Below, in pieces: positions 54,681-62,501 of a DNA stretch of 64,000 nt. The DNA is from JBBQVS01 sp963792705. Lineage in GTDB: Bacteria; Chloroflexota; Ktedonobacteria; Ktedonobacterales; Ktedonobacteraceae. The notes below the pieces were generated by a model. That model searched no databases and was not told the origin of the DNA. It worked only from the letters and a program-made list of their open reading frames with translations. Both the position numbers and the translations under genes were made by a program. The stretch covers positions 186,001 through 250,000 of the forward strand of contig CAWBXD010000014.1 in NCBI GenBank assembly GCA_963792705.1. The letters are read 5' to 3'. Positions within the stretch are counted from its first letter, which is position 1. The number at the start of each line of letters is the position of its first letter.

Positions 54681-55661
54681 ATGTATCCACCAGTTAGCCC
54701 CATTGTCTTTCAAATAGGTCCGTTTTCTCTTCATTGGTATGGCTTAACCATGACGTTAGCAATTTTTCTGGGAACGTACATCGCGGGTCGCTACATCACC
54801 CGTCATGGACATGATGGTAGCATGGTGTGGGACATGTTGATGTGGGTTCTTATCCCAGCCATTGTCGGCGCACGTCTCTACTATGTCTTTATCCAGTCCC
54901 CACGTGGCCCTGGCGGTCTCGATGAATACCTGGCACATCCTGTTGAAATATTGGAGGTCTGGCGTGGTGGCATTCATATCTACGGTGCGTTCATCTTTGG
55001 TGGTATCGCATTAATTCTGTTCTTGCGTTACAAAAAACTTCCACTACTACCTTTTCTCGATGGCGTTGGCCTAGGTCTGCTTTTGGGTCAAGCCATTGGA
55101 CGTATCGGTAATTTTATTAATCAAGAACTCTATGGCCCACCAACAACGCTGCCTTGGGGTCTGCGTATTGACGCTGCCCATCGTATACCTCCTTATAACG
55201 ATTTGACAAAATATCCCGATAGTGTGCGCTTCCATCCCCTCTTCCTCTACGAGTTGATATGGGATGCCATTGGTTTCGCACTCATACTCTGGATATCACG
55301 CCGCTTCTCAAAGCACCTAAAAGAGGGTGATGTTTTCCTCCTCTTCTTGATCTGGTCGCCACTTGGTCGTTTCTTCATAGAGTTTCTGCGTACCAATTCC
55401 TGGTTCTTCCCTGGTACGCCGTTCAACCCAGTTCACATCATCACAGCAATTATGGTGATCGGTGCGAGTGTTATCCTCTTTCTACGCCATCGTGGAACAG
55501 CTAATGGACAAGCACAAAGCATTGAAGAAAAATCTCCTGCAAACGAAGAGGAAACCCTCGTTGAGACCGAAAAAAGTGAGAGTACCGAAAGCGTTAATGG
55601 TGCTACGAGCAATGCCTCTGTGAATACACCGCAAAATAGAGTTCTAGGCTTAGAAAACTAG
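54681..55661 (+). CDS. lgt: prolipoprotein diacylglyceryl transferase Lgt
   Basis: This is a 326-aa polytopic membrane enzyme that attaches diacylglycerol to lipobox cysteines of prelipoproteins. The Lgt signature GRIGNFINQELYG and the FHPLFLYELIWD segment are present. The hydrophilic C-terminal 55 residues (EEKSPANEEETLVETEKS) are an acidic extension not needed for catalysis. It is located just downstream of the sulfatase-like gene, likely co-transcribed. The start at 54681 has GGAAG upstream. Confidence 0.96.
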   Translation: MYPPVSPIVFQIGPFSLHWYGLTMTLAIFLGTYIAGRYITRHGHDGSMVWDMLMWVLIPAIVGARLYYVFIQSPRGPGGLDEYLAHPVEILEVWRGGIHIYGAFIFGGIALILFLRYKKLPLLPFLDGVGLGLLLGQAIGRIGNFINQELYGPPTTLPWGLRIDAAHRIPPYNDLTKYPDSVRFHPLFLYELIWDAIGFALILWISRRFSKHLKEGDVFLLFLIWSPLGRFFIEFLRTNSWFFPGTPFNPVHIITAIMVIGASVILFLRHRGTANGQAQSIEEKSPANEEETLVETEKSESTESVNGATSNASVNTPQNRVLGLEN

Positions 55662-55673
55662 ATCATACGTTGC

Positions 55674-55716
55674 AAAAAATAAGAGTAACAAGTTAGACTT
55701 GCTACTCTTATTTTTT
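55674..55716 (+). terminator. terminator after lgt
   Basis: Arms 55674-55692 and 55698-55716 pair over 18 of 19 positions with a 5-nt loop and end in T6. It starts 12 bases after the lgt stop. Confidence 0.75.
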
Positions 55717-55726
55717 GTGGTATAAT
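55699..55726 (+). promoter_or_regulatory. promoter of the 59-aa gene
   Basis: TTGCTA (55699-55704) and a consensus TATAAT (55721-55726), 16-bp spacer. The -35 box overlaps the lgt terminator arm, so the terminator and the next promoter are interlaced. Confidence 0.5.
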
Positions 55727-55884
55727 AAGTGTAAGATATACACTATATCGTGGATGATTAAAACGAAAAAAGACAGTGGTGAGCCGAAAGCAAGTAATTC
55801 AAAGAAGATAACTACTCACTCCGTCATGGTGCTCTGTATCGAAAACTGAAGAACATGTTTAGAGCAAATGAGGAGAGACATAAT

Positions 55885-56064
55885 ATGAAACGTATCGTTC
55901 GTGTCGCTGAACAAAATGGCACAACACATGAAGTTCCCATGACAGCCGAACAAGCCGACTTCTACCTACGCTTGGCAGAAATGAAGGCGCGAACAGACCA
56001 AAACGTAACCTTTTGTGATGTCGTAGCAGAAACACAAAAGCAGGACAAGTTGAGACGCAACTAA
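55885..56064 (+). CDS. small protein of unknown function (59 aa)
   Basis: The 59-aa protein begins MKRIVRVAEQNGTTHEVP, followed by a helical MTAEQADFYLRLAEMKARTD and a polar tail. The ATG at 55885 is chosen for GAGGAGAG 8 bases upstream; an in-frame ATG ten codons earlier lacks one. It is probably cytoplasmic, with a preceding consensus promoter and a following strong terminator, so it is a single-gene unit. No family is recognised. Confidence 0.65.
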   Translation: MKRIVRVAEQNGTTHEVPMTAEQADFYLRLAEMKARTDQNVTFCDVVAETQKQDKLRRN

Positions 56065-56078
56065 CTTATAGATACAAG

Positions 56079-56122
56079 AGCACACTCGGTAGGTCAGTGA
56101 CGACCTACCGAGTGTGCTTTTT
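56079..56122 (+). terminator. 17-bp perfect terminator between convergent genes
   Basis: Arms 56079-56095 and 56102-56118 (17 bp, 6-nt loop) are extended by A-T pairs and followed by TTTTT. It lies 14 bases after the 59-aa gene's stop; the leftward reductase gene ends at 56121. Confidence 0.85.
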
Positions 56123-56975
56123 ATCGCACAAATTTATACCGTAACAGCAAATGACTTCCCGCCAACTTCACACTCATCAGCGTTGACCACTCCTGCTCCG
56201 GTTGGAATGCATAGCCTTCTACCAGCGAAAACCGACGTGTCTCTTGCGAATGCCCAGCAAGATGTGGCGCGACTGTCACAAACAATTCATCAACCACCCG
56301 TGCCTTGAGGAACGAAGAAAGCAGATTGGGACCACCTTCATACAAAGCAACACGCACATCATACTCACGAGCGAGCAGCGTCAATACATCGGCCGGTGCA
56401 ACACCAAGTTCTGATGCGTCATGCGACTCAATCACACGTACATCCACTCTTTGTGGCAACGTCTTTTTAGCTAGACGCTCATATCCCATCTTCGTTGTTG
56501 CGATAACCACCCGTAATTCAGACGTATGAAATGTTTTGTCCGCAACATTTATATCACCACTTGCCGTCACAATGACGCTCATCGGAAGTGTCTCTTGCTT
56601 TCCTAGTCGTGTTCGCAATTCAGCATACACATCGGCATAACTAGGAGAGATTGTAGCAGGAATATGAAGATGATTGGCATCCGCACGCAGTGAACTCGTC
56701 CCAATAATTACAGCATCGGCATAGGCTCGTAACATGCCCATCACCATCTGATCTTGTTTATTATTGCCACTTACTGCCGCTCCACCCGTTTGTCCGGGAG
56801 CATTATACGAAACCACTCCATCTATCGTCTCCACAAAATTCGCTATCACATACGGTCGCTCTTGCTGCTCCAATACTGGCAACATAAAGCCACCACCATA
56901 CTGTGTTGCGAGTGCAACAGGTAATGTGTCAACAGGAACATGCTCACGTTCGTAGAGCGTTACAACTGGCTCCAT
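56121..56975 (-). CDS. RibD C-terminal/dihydrofolate reductase-like reductase
   Basis: This is a 284-aa protein with a RibD_C (pyrimidine reductase, DHFR-fold) domain from about 40: PYVIANFVETIDGVVSY, DAVIIGTSSLRADANHLHIP and ALYEGGPNLLSSFLKARVVDELFVTVAP. No deaminase domain is present, so it is either a stand-alone reductase in riboflavin biosynthesis or a general NADPH-dependent reductase. No other rib genes are adjacent. The start has only a weak ribosome site (GGAG about 13 bases upstream). Confidence 0.87.
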   Translation of the reverse strand: MEPVVTLYEREHVPVDTLPVALATQYGGGFMLPVLEQQERPYVIANFVETIDGVVSYNAPGQTGGAAVSGNNKQDQMVMGMLRAYADAVIIGTSSLRADANHLHIPATISPSYADVYAELRTRLGKQETLPMSVIVTASGDINVADKTFHTSELRVVIATTKMGYERLAKKTLPQRVDVRVIESHDASELGVAPADVLTLLAREYDVRVALYEGGPNLLSSFLKARVVDELFVTVAPHLAGHSQETRRFSLVEGYAFQPEQEWSTLMSVKLAGSHLLLRYKFVR

Positions 56976-57154
56976 GCACTCTTTTCTCCTAACAAGCTCT
57001 CATTGTGTCATAAAGTATTCATGAAAAAGCGTATACATTTGTAGGAGCACGATGTATTGTGCCCTTCGTCCCATGTATTACCTATGTGTACAACAATTAA
57101 GATATTAAAAAGCTGAACAACGGGTATCAATCAACGCGGAAAGATTATATACAT

Positions 57155-57973
57155 ATGAAAAAAGTGTCTACAAACGCTTCTACCCTGATCACAGCAATGG
57201 AAGCCAACTATATCGCCTATTACACCTACTTCTCTAGCCTTCCCTATCTGCAGCTACGTCAATCACCCGAAATCACACTTATTACGAGCAAAGATATTGC
57301 TTTATGGAATGTCGTTATACAAGCGCGTCTTGCTCCTCAAGAGGTTACAGCAACCATTGAATCCACACTTTCAACATTCAAATCACTAAACCAACCGCTC
57401 ATCTGGCATATCCTCCCATCTACACTACCATCAAACCTTGAACATTCCCTTAAAGAATACGGCTTTATACTCTTTGAAGAGGAACCACATATGGTTATCG
57501 AACCTACAGCTCATACTCTTCATCTGCCACACATTCCAGGCTTTACTATCGAACGTGTAACTGACACCGCTAGTTTCGCTCGATGGTACGAAGCAACGGT
57601 AGCAGGCTTCTTTCCGCACACACCCTCACTAGGAAAAATTTACTTCGACGCCTATACGATGCTCGGCTTCGATCCACAAGGTCCATTCTTGCACTATATA
57701 GGCTATATGAATGGTGAACCAGTTACCTCTTCCACCTTGCTTTTTACTGAAGATATGGCTGGCATTTACGACGTAAGCACCATCCCCGCTGCACGCGGCA
57801 AAGGGTTTGGTTCGGCCATTACCATTGCTCCCTTACTTGAAGCACAAGCACATGGTTATCGTTATGTCTGTCTTCAATCAACACAAATGGGCCTTCCAGT
57901 CTATCAGCGTCTGGGCTTCAAAAAACAATACAGCGAACACAAATACTTGTGGCGACCCGGAAGTAGTGACTAG
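57155..57973 (+). CDS. GNAT-family N-acetyltransferase
   Basis: This is a 272-aa protein. The C-terminal GNAT fold (about 130-265) carries the acetyl-CoA motif AGIYDVSTIPAARGKGFGSAI (R-G-x-G-F-G loop) and YRYVCLQSTQMGLPVYQRLGF. The N-terminal 125 residues are a separate domain with a degenerate GNAT-like core, as in two-domain acetyltransferases. It acetylates an unknown small amine. The ATG at 57155 follows GCGGAAAG, a weak ribosome site. Confidence 0.9.
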   Translation: MKKVSTNASTLITAMEANYIAYYTYFSSLPYLQLRQSPEITLITSKDIALWNVVIQARLAPQEVTATIESTLSTFKSLNQPLIWHILPSTLPSNLEHSLKEYGFILFEEEPHMVIEPTAHTLHLPHIPGFTIERVTDTASFARWYEATVAGFFPHTPSLGKIYFDAYTMLGFDPQGPFLHYIGYMNGEPVTSSTLLFTEDMAGIYDVSTIPAARGKGFGSAITIAPLLEAQAHGYRYVCLQSTQMGLPVYQRLGFKKQYSEHKYLWRPGSSD

Positions 57974-57987
57974 CTTTTGGGTCCAAC

Positions 57988-58572
57988 TCAAGGAGCAGGA
58001 GGATCGCTCCATTTTGATTTTCTTGGTGTAGGCACATACGAGGCAAAGCTATCGAGGAGGGCAACCGCAGTATCTTTATGCAAAATAAGGTTTGCATGAG
58101 TCGGTGAAATAAACCCTTCATCAGAAGAGTGCTTCACTAGAGCAAGCAGTGGCTCGAAAAATCCAGCAACATTGAGCAAGCCAACGGGTTTCGTATGCAA
58201 GCCGATCTGCGACCAAGTAATCATCTCAAACAATTCGTCAAACGTCCCAAACCCACCCGGCAACGCAATAAATCCGTCTGCTAACTCTGCCATCTTTGCT
58301 TTACGCTCGTGCATACTCCCCACTTCATAAAATTGTGTCACATTCCTATATGCTACCTCATTAGGGAAAAGTGCAGCAGGCATCACACCAATCACCTCAC
58401 CATCACCTGCTAACACCGTATCGGCAAGCACACCCATCAGTCCAACATGTCCGCCACCATACACTAATCCCAGTCCACGCGCAACAAGTTCCTTTCCCAA
58501 CGCTCGTGCCGCATCTTGATACTCCTGCCGTACACCTACATTCGAGCCTGCATAGACACAAATTCGACGCAT
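57988..58572 (-). CDS. LOG-family phosphoribohydrolase (TIGR00730)
   Basis: This is a 194-aa Rossmann-fold protein: ICVYAGSNVGVRQEY, VYGGGHVGLMGVLAD and the signature ALPGGFGTFDELFEMITW, where PGGxGTxxE is the catalytic motif of cytokinin riboside 5'-monophosphate phosphoribohydrolases. In bacteria these act on nucleoside 5'-monophosphates. It is convergent with the GNAT gene, 14 bases apart. The ATG at 58572 has a good SD region (AAGGAG). Confidence 0.93.
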   Translation of the reverse strand: MRRICVYAGSNVGVRQEYQDAARALGKELVARGLGLVYGGGHVGLMGVLADTVLAGDGEVIGVMPAALFPNEVAYRNVTQFYEVGSMHERKAKMAELADGFIALPGGFGTFDELFEMITWSQIGLHTKPVGLLNVAGFFEPLLALVKHSSDEGFISPTHANLILHKDTAVALLDSFASYVPTPRKSKWSDPPAP

Positions 58573-58855
58573 AAAAAACTCCTTAACCTACGTTACCTTA
58601 TAAAATTTGTGGTCACGCAATATAGTTTGACACTCAAGCAATATAGTTTGACACAAAATGAACAAAAATACTAATAAAACCCTTGCCCTTGACCATAGCG
58701 AGTTACATCCTGTAGACTTTGGCCTACAAGGTAATATACATATTGTATTTTACAACTTTTCTAATGCAAAGTGAGGGAGTTGTTTATAGTGCTTACGCGT
58801 TACGAGTAAATATTCTTAATGTTACACCCATCTCATGAAATAGAGTAGTATTTTT
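58573..58855. other. intergenic region with tandem 17-bp repeat
   Basis: No coding signal was recognised. It holds a tandem 17-bp direct repeat (58617-58633 and 58638-58654, 21-bp period) and, near 58670, TTGACC followed by an 18-bp spacer and TAGACT, which could be a promoter. The following YceI gene is broken. Confidence 0.4.
58617..58654. repeat. 17-bp direct repeat, two copies
   Basis: GCAATATAGTTTGACAC occurs twice, separated by 4 bases (21-bp period, two helical turns). Each copy ends in a -35-like TTGACA. This spacing fits two protein-binding sites on the same face of the DNA. Confidence 0.6.
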
Positions 58856-58901
58856 ATGGCAAGACCACACATTCGTATTGACGAAACCACTGTGAAGCGA
58901 C

Positions 58902-59252
58902 TTGTTGCTGGCGGCACGTGATAAGCACCTGCACTCGGCTGACTTCTTCGATGTCGAACATTACCCATCGATGACTTTTACCGGTCATCGCATTGAGGTG
59001 CTCGATCAGGCGGAAGGCCACTACCGCATTACTGGTCCTCTTACAATTCGTGAAGTGACCCATGAAGTCAGCCTCGATACACGGGATGTCTCTTCCAAAA
59101 CACCAGGTAAGAGCCGACTCGCATTTCATCTCACGACAGTTCTCGACAGACGAGACTAGGGCATCACCTGGAGCCGTTCGATACAGAAGATTGCAGATGA
59201 GGTCAATCTCCAACTCACCATTCAGTTCGTCCTGGCCTCATCCATCGACTAA
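58902..59252 (+). pseudogene. YceI-family (polyisoprenoid-binding) pseudogene fragment
   Basis: From 58902 the plus frame reads AARDKHLHSADFFDVEHYP, SMTFTGHRIEVL, HYRITGPLTIREVTHEVSLD and VLDRRD, the core of a YceI lipocalin-like domain. An in-frame TAG at 59157 follows, then GITWSRS and the expected C-terminal strand to TAA at 59250-59252. The first about 70 residues of a YceI protein are absent. Instead a different reading frame (start 58856, MARPHIRIDETTVKRL) stops at 58921. A truncated, nonsense-mutated remnant, possibly from a recombination event. Confidence 0.75.
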
Positions 59253-59832
59253 GAAATTGCAGCAGGCATCCGTTCTGCCGAAAGCGGGCGATATCCTTCA
59301 AGCAGTGCCTCTTCAGAGACACACGTTCGAAGGAGGTGTGGTAAAACCGTGATGCCCTTGTGATTCTTTCAGGAGTGATTGGTAGGTGCCAGTCTAAGGG
59401 GTGGTATGTTCAACGCGACCGTGCTTTTCAATGTTTGTCTGGCATTCAGCAGCGGGTGTATCGCTGGTGACAACGCAACGACTGCCAAACCGTCTTGTGT
59501 CCCTGCTGACATGGACATTAAATCTGAAATCGATGCACAAGGCCCTTGAATATGAATGGACCGGAAGACGGTTCTGACGCAAAGTGCATGGTAAACCCAT
59601 CAACAAAATGAGAAGAGGATGTGTATCTTCCTCTCTTTGTTCGCCCTCTGTATGCTCCCTTTGAAGAGCTTACCACACACTTTGCGTAAGAACCGTCTTC
59701 CGGTCCATTCATACTCGACCCTCCAGATACTCCTCTCTCTGAGAACAAAGAACGATGAAGGGACGGGATAACTATGCAAGCTTCACGATATCTTGTCCCT
59801 TTCGTTGTTGCGCTTATCAATTCAGGGTGAAC
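59253..59832. other. gene-poor decayed region
   Basis: No recognisable gene on either strand. It includes the inverted repeat at 59549-59716 and, at 59760-59800, an imperfect GGGAC.../...GTCCC stem. Short open frames here lack ribosome sites and family resemblance. It probably accumulated from insertion and decay. Confidence 0.5.
59549..59716. repeat. imperfect long inverted repeat (MITE-like candidate)
   Basis: A left arm of about 46 bp (from 59549) and a right arm (59668-59716) are near-identical in inverted orientation, with only a few mismatches, around a 73-bp centre. Within the arm, GGTTCTGACGCAAAG resembles IS6-family terminal sequences (recalled, e.g. GGTTCTGTTGCAAAG). No transposase is present. 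It may be a miniature element or an inverted duplication. Confidence 0.5.
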
Positions 59833-62031
59833 CTACACAGTGATGCGATCAAGGTCTGGTCCCCAGCCGGAGGAGACGAAGATCTTGATTGTATTGTTCC
59901 CAGCATTCAGTGAGACTGTGGTGGTTGTGCTCTGGACGGTATTCCAGTTGTTGTTGTTGGTCCCTATGAAGTTTAATGTTACACTCGAACCACCGTTGAC
60001 AGAGAGTTGCGCCGAGCGACCAGTGTCCCCATCTACATAATAGATGGTCAGCGTGGCGTTTCCACTCTTACTCGCGTATATGTTGTCGAACTGTACACCA
60101 CTGCCGCCAGAGATATTGTTGACTTTCTTGCCATCAGAGCAGGCTGAGCAATCAATGACTCCAGCTGTGCCACTGAGCGTGTTCCTGGAGTTTTCGGCCT
60201 CATAAGAGGTGGGACCAGCACTCGCGACGATGCGGTCAAGGTCTGGTCCATAGCCAGAGGAGACGGAGAAGGTCAGCGTGTTGAGTCCAGCGTTAAGGGG
60301 GACGGAGGTAGTGAGGCTCTGGACGGTATTCCAGTTGTTGTCGTTGGTGCCATGGAAGTTGATCGTGCTAGCTGGCCCACCATTCACGCTGATCTGTGCC
60401 GAGCGACCAGTGTCGCCATCGATATAGTAGAGTGTGACGTTGGCGTTCCCGGTAGTGCTGATATAGATGGTATTGAAGCGAACCGAGCTGCCAGCACCGA
60501 TGTTTCCGATCTTCTTACCACTCGAGCAGGCCGAGCAGTCAACGACGTTCGCACTACCGCTCACGGTATTACTGGTTGACTCCGCCTCATATGAGAGGGT
60601 AGGGGCACTGACAGGGGTGACCCTGAGGAGCCGAGAGCCATGGCTGTTGAGGGATGCGCTAAAGGAACTGTTAGGGCCGCTCAGGTCGCTATGGGTCCAC
60701 AGGTCATGCACCCAGGCCGAGCCACTGAAGCCGAGATCGCTCCAATTCACACTGACCGTCGCCGGAGAGCTGTCCAGATTAAAGAGGGCGACGGTATAAC
60801 TGCCGTCCGAGTTATTGGTGAACCAGACCTGCTGGTTAGAGGCCGTCGAGACGGGATGCGCGGGGTGTCCAGCTTGATCAACAGCGATGACCTCGTCGTT
60901 GGTCAGTAGCGAGATGCCGTAGCTATCGAGCTTTGTCAGATCGTCACCGCTGTAGAGGGGAGCAGACTCAATAGCCCAGAGGGTCATATACGATTGACGT
61001 TCATCCTGAGAGATACCATCAAGAGTTCCGCTACCAACATCGACGGAGTCCAGATCGTTCCAGCTACCAGGACCGACATTACCAATCCAGGGCACAACAT
61101 CCTGAAAGCGCGTACTGATCGAGCGATCCCACTGGACCAGCGTACTGCAGTAGCATTCAACATCATTATCAATACGCCTGCCCATGGCATATTGCTGCCA
61201 TGTGCTCAGGTACGAATGGTTTAGTGCCCAGGAAAGCTCTAGCCAGATTGGGCGGCTGGCCTGAGACAGGGCCTGTGCCCATGCTTGCACGTCGGGCCGA
61301 TTGTCCGAGCTTGACACACTCTGGCCTGAACCAGGCGTTATGCCATCCAGTTTCAGGTAATCGACGTTCCAGGAAGCAAACTCGTTAACAATCGAGTTGA
61401 TATAGGATTGCGCGCAGGGATTGGTGTAATCGATTGCGTAGTTATTAAGAAAGCCATTGGTCATCTTCAGCGGCTTCACAACGATATCCTGTGCATGGCA
61501 ACTGGTGCCATAGATCGGGTAGTTCTTGTTGTAGACCTGTGGATCCATGCCAGGATAGAAATAGATACCCAGCTTCTGCCCATTGTGGTGGACATAATTG
61601 GCGACATCTAATATCCCGCTGCCGACAAGCATTGTGTCTGGAAAGCGCGTTGTGTCTGGAGTAGGCCGACCATAGCCATCAAACTCGGTAGTCCAAGTCG
61701 AGTTCTGCCACCAGCCAGCGTCGATATTGATATACGTGTATCCATGCGCTTGCAGTTTCTGGCTCATCGCATCAGATTGCGCCTCGACGTGGGCTGCGGT
61801 TAACCACGGCCTGTTATAGCCACTATAATTCGTGGATTCAAGACTCCAACTGCTCCACCCCATATAGGGCTGCTGTCCCAATCCCTTGCTCACCAGTTGT
61901 TGTCTGGCTGAAGCGGCATGGAGTGTGGGTTGCTGGTGAAGCGTTATAATGGTGAAATAGAGTGTTGTAAAGAAGAATGCACACAGCACAACGCGGAGTG
62001 CGCCAATCAACGGCCTCTGTCTAGACATCAT
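59833..62031 (-). CDS. secreted GH27 alpha-galactosidase with two CBM35-like modules
   Basis: This is a 732-aa extracellular enzyme. A signal peptide (about 1-40, ending HAASA) is followed by the GH27 barrel (about 50-400): PYMGWSSWSLES, INIDAGWW, KLGIYFYPG and DYLKLDG, which carries the catalytic nucleophile Asp, and GRRIDNDVECYCS. A beta-sandwich domain follows, then two tandem repeats of about 125 residues (SYEAESTSNTVSG and SYEAENSRNTLSG) of CBM35/CBM6 type. It cleaves terminal alpha-galactose, likely from galactomannans. Its GC content is visibly higher than its neighbours'. It is divergent from the ROK regulator. Confidence 0.92.
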   Translation of the reverse strand: MMSRQRPLIGALRVVLCAFFFTTLYFTIITLHQQPTLHAASARQQLVSKGLGQQPYMGWSSWSLESTNYSGYNRPWLTAAHVEAQSDAMSQKLQAHGYTYINIDAGWWQNSTWTTEFDGYGRPTPDTTRFPDTMLVGSGILDVANYVHHNGQKLGIYFYPGMDPQVYNKNYPIYGTSCHAQDIVVKPLKMTNGFLNNYAIDYTNPCAQSYINSIVNEFASWNVDYLKLDGITPGSGQSVSSSDNRPDVQAWAQALSQASRPIWLELSWALNHSYLSTWQQYAMGRRIDNDVECYCSTLVQWDRSISTRFQDVVPWIGNVGPGSWNDLDSVDVGSGTLDGISQDERQSYMTLWAIESAPLYSGDDLTKLDSYGISLLTNDEVIAVDQAGHPAHPVSTASNQQVWFTNNSDGSYTVALFNLDSSPATVSVNWSDLGFSGSAWVHDLWTHSDLSGPNSSFSASLNSHGSRLLRVTPVSAPTLSYEAESTSNTVSGSANVVDCSACSSGKKIGNIGAGSSVRFNTIYISTTGNANVTLYYIDGDTGRSAQISVNGGPASTINFHGTNDNNWNTVQSLTTSVPLNAGLNTLTFSVSSGYGPDLDRIVASAGPTSYEAENSRNTLSGTAGVIDCSACSDGKKVNNISGGSGVQFDNIYASKSGNATLTIYYVDGDTGRSAQLSVNGGSSVTLNFIGTNNNNWNTVQSTTTTVSLNAGNNTIKIFVSSGWGPDLDRITV

Positions 62032-62341
62032 GTATTCCTTCTTTGGATCATCCGATCATAACAACAACGTTTCATACTTACTCAGTCTTTTCTTTCACTG
62101 ACTGTAAAGCCCACTGCTTCAACGCAGCAGGTGAGGTTATCTGTATGTACGCACCTACTAATCACATCTTTGACCTCCATCCCTTTCTTCTACTGCTACT
62201 CCGCCCTTCATAGCATCTTACGTAGTCCTGGGTCGGTCAACGTTTACTCCCCTCCTTTCTGCTTACAAGCGAGTTGTTCTAAAAATTGCGAGTACACTAG
62301 GGTGTCGTTGCGGATCGAGCAATGGAGATTATATAACTAAC

Positions 62342-62366
62342 TTTAATCATCGAATAAAGTTAGTAT
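62342..62366. promoter_or_regulatory. ROK-type operator copy 1, overlapping the galactosidase promoter
   Basis: The motif begins TTTAATCAT and ends TTAGTA over 24-25 bp. It overlaps the -10 box of the leftward promoter and lies just downstream of its -35. It matches copy 2 at 20 of 24 positions. Confidence 0.6.
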
Positions 62367-62391
62367 AACGAAGAATTTGGTAAAAAGTCAA
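62362..62391 (-). promoter_or_regulatory. leftward promoter of the GH27 gene
   Basis: On the minus strand TTGACT (62391-62386) and TATACT (62367-62362) are separated by 18 bp. Confidence 0.6.
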
Positions 62392-62428
62392 TGGTACGCA
62401 CAAAAATCCCTTTTTAGCACTGTTTTCC

Positions 62429-62458
62429 TTGACAACATGGGAAAGCCTTAGGTATCAT
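62429..62458 (+). promoter_or_regulatory. rightward promoter of the ROK gene
   Basis: TTGACA (62429-62434) and TATCAT (62453-62458) have an 18-bp spacer. The operator copy 2 begins 4 bases later, covering the start of transcription. Confidence 0.6.
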
Positions 62459-62461
62459 ATA

Positions 62462-62486
62462 TTTAATCATTAAACAAACTTAGTAG
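62462..62486. promoter_or_regulatory. ROK-type operator copy 2
   Basis: The motif begins TTTAATCATTAAA, a 13-bp odd-length palindrome, and ends TTAGTA. It lies exactly 120 bp after copy 1. It is placed for autorepression of the ROK gene, which starts 16 bases later. Confidence 0.6.
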
Positions 62487-62501
62487 CTCCGGTGGAAATA
62501 G

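Larger units (their letters stand above)
62032..62501. other. divergent regulatory region of the galactosidase and ROK genes
   Basis: No gene is seen here. The region carries two divergent promoters and two operator-like copies described separately. The galactosidase leader (about 325 nt) has a short CTGCT/AGCAG hairpin near 62117-62132 and nothing else recognised. Confidence 0.6.

Noticed and set aside
58617..58654. CRISPR repeat
   Set aside because: Only two copies with a 4-nt gap; too short a spacer and no cas genes.
59518..59820. 100-aa gene across the inverted repeat
   Set aside because: It is open only because of the repeat arms; composition is low-complexity and no start signal exists.
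62131..62340. Short gene between the alpha-galactosidase and ROK genes
   Set aside because: No ribosome site, no family resemblance, and it overlaps the regulatory region.
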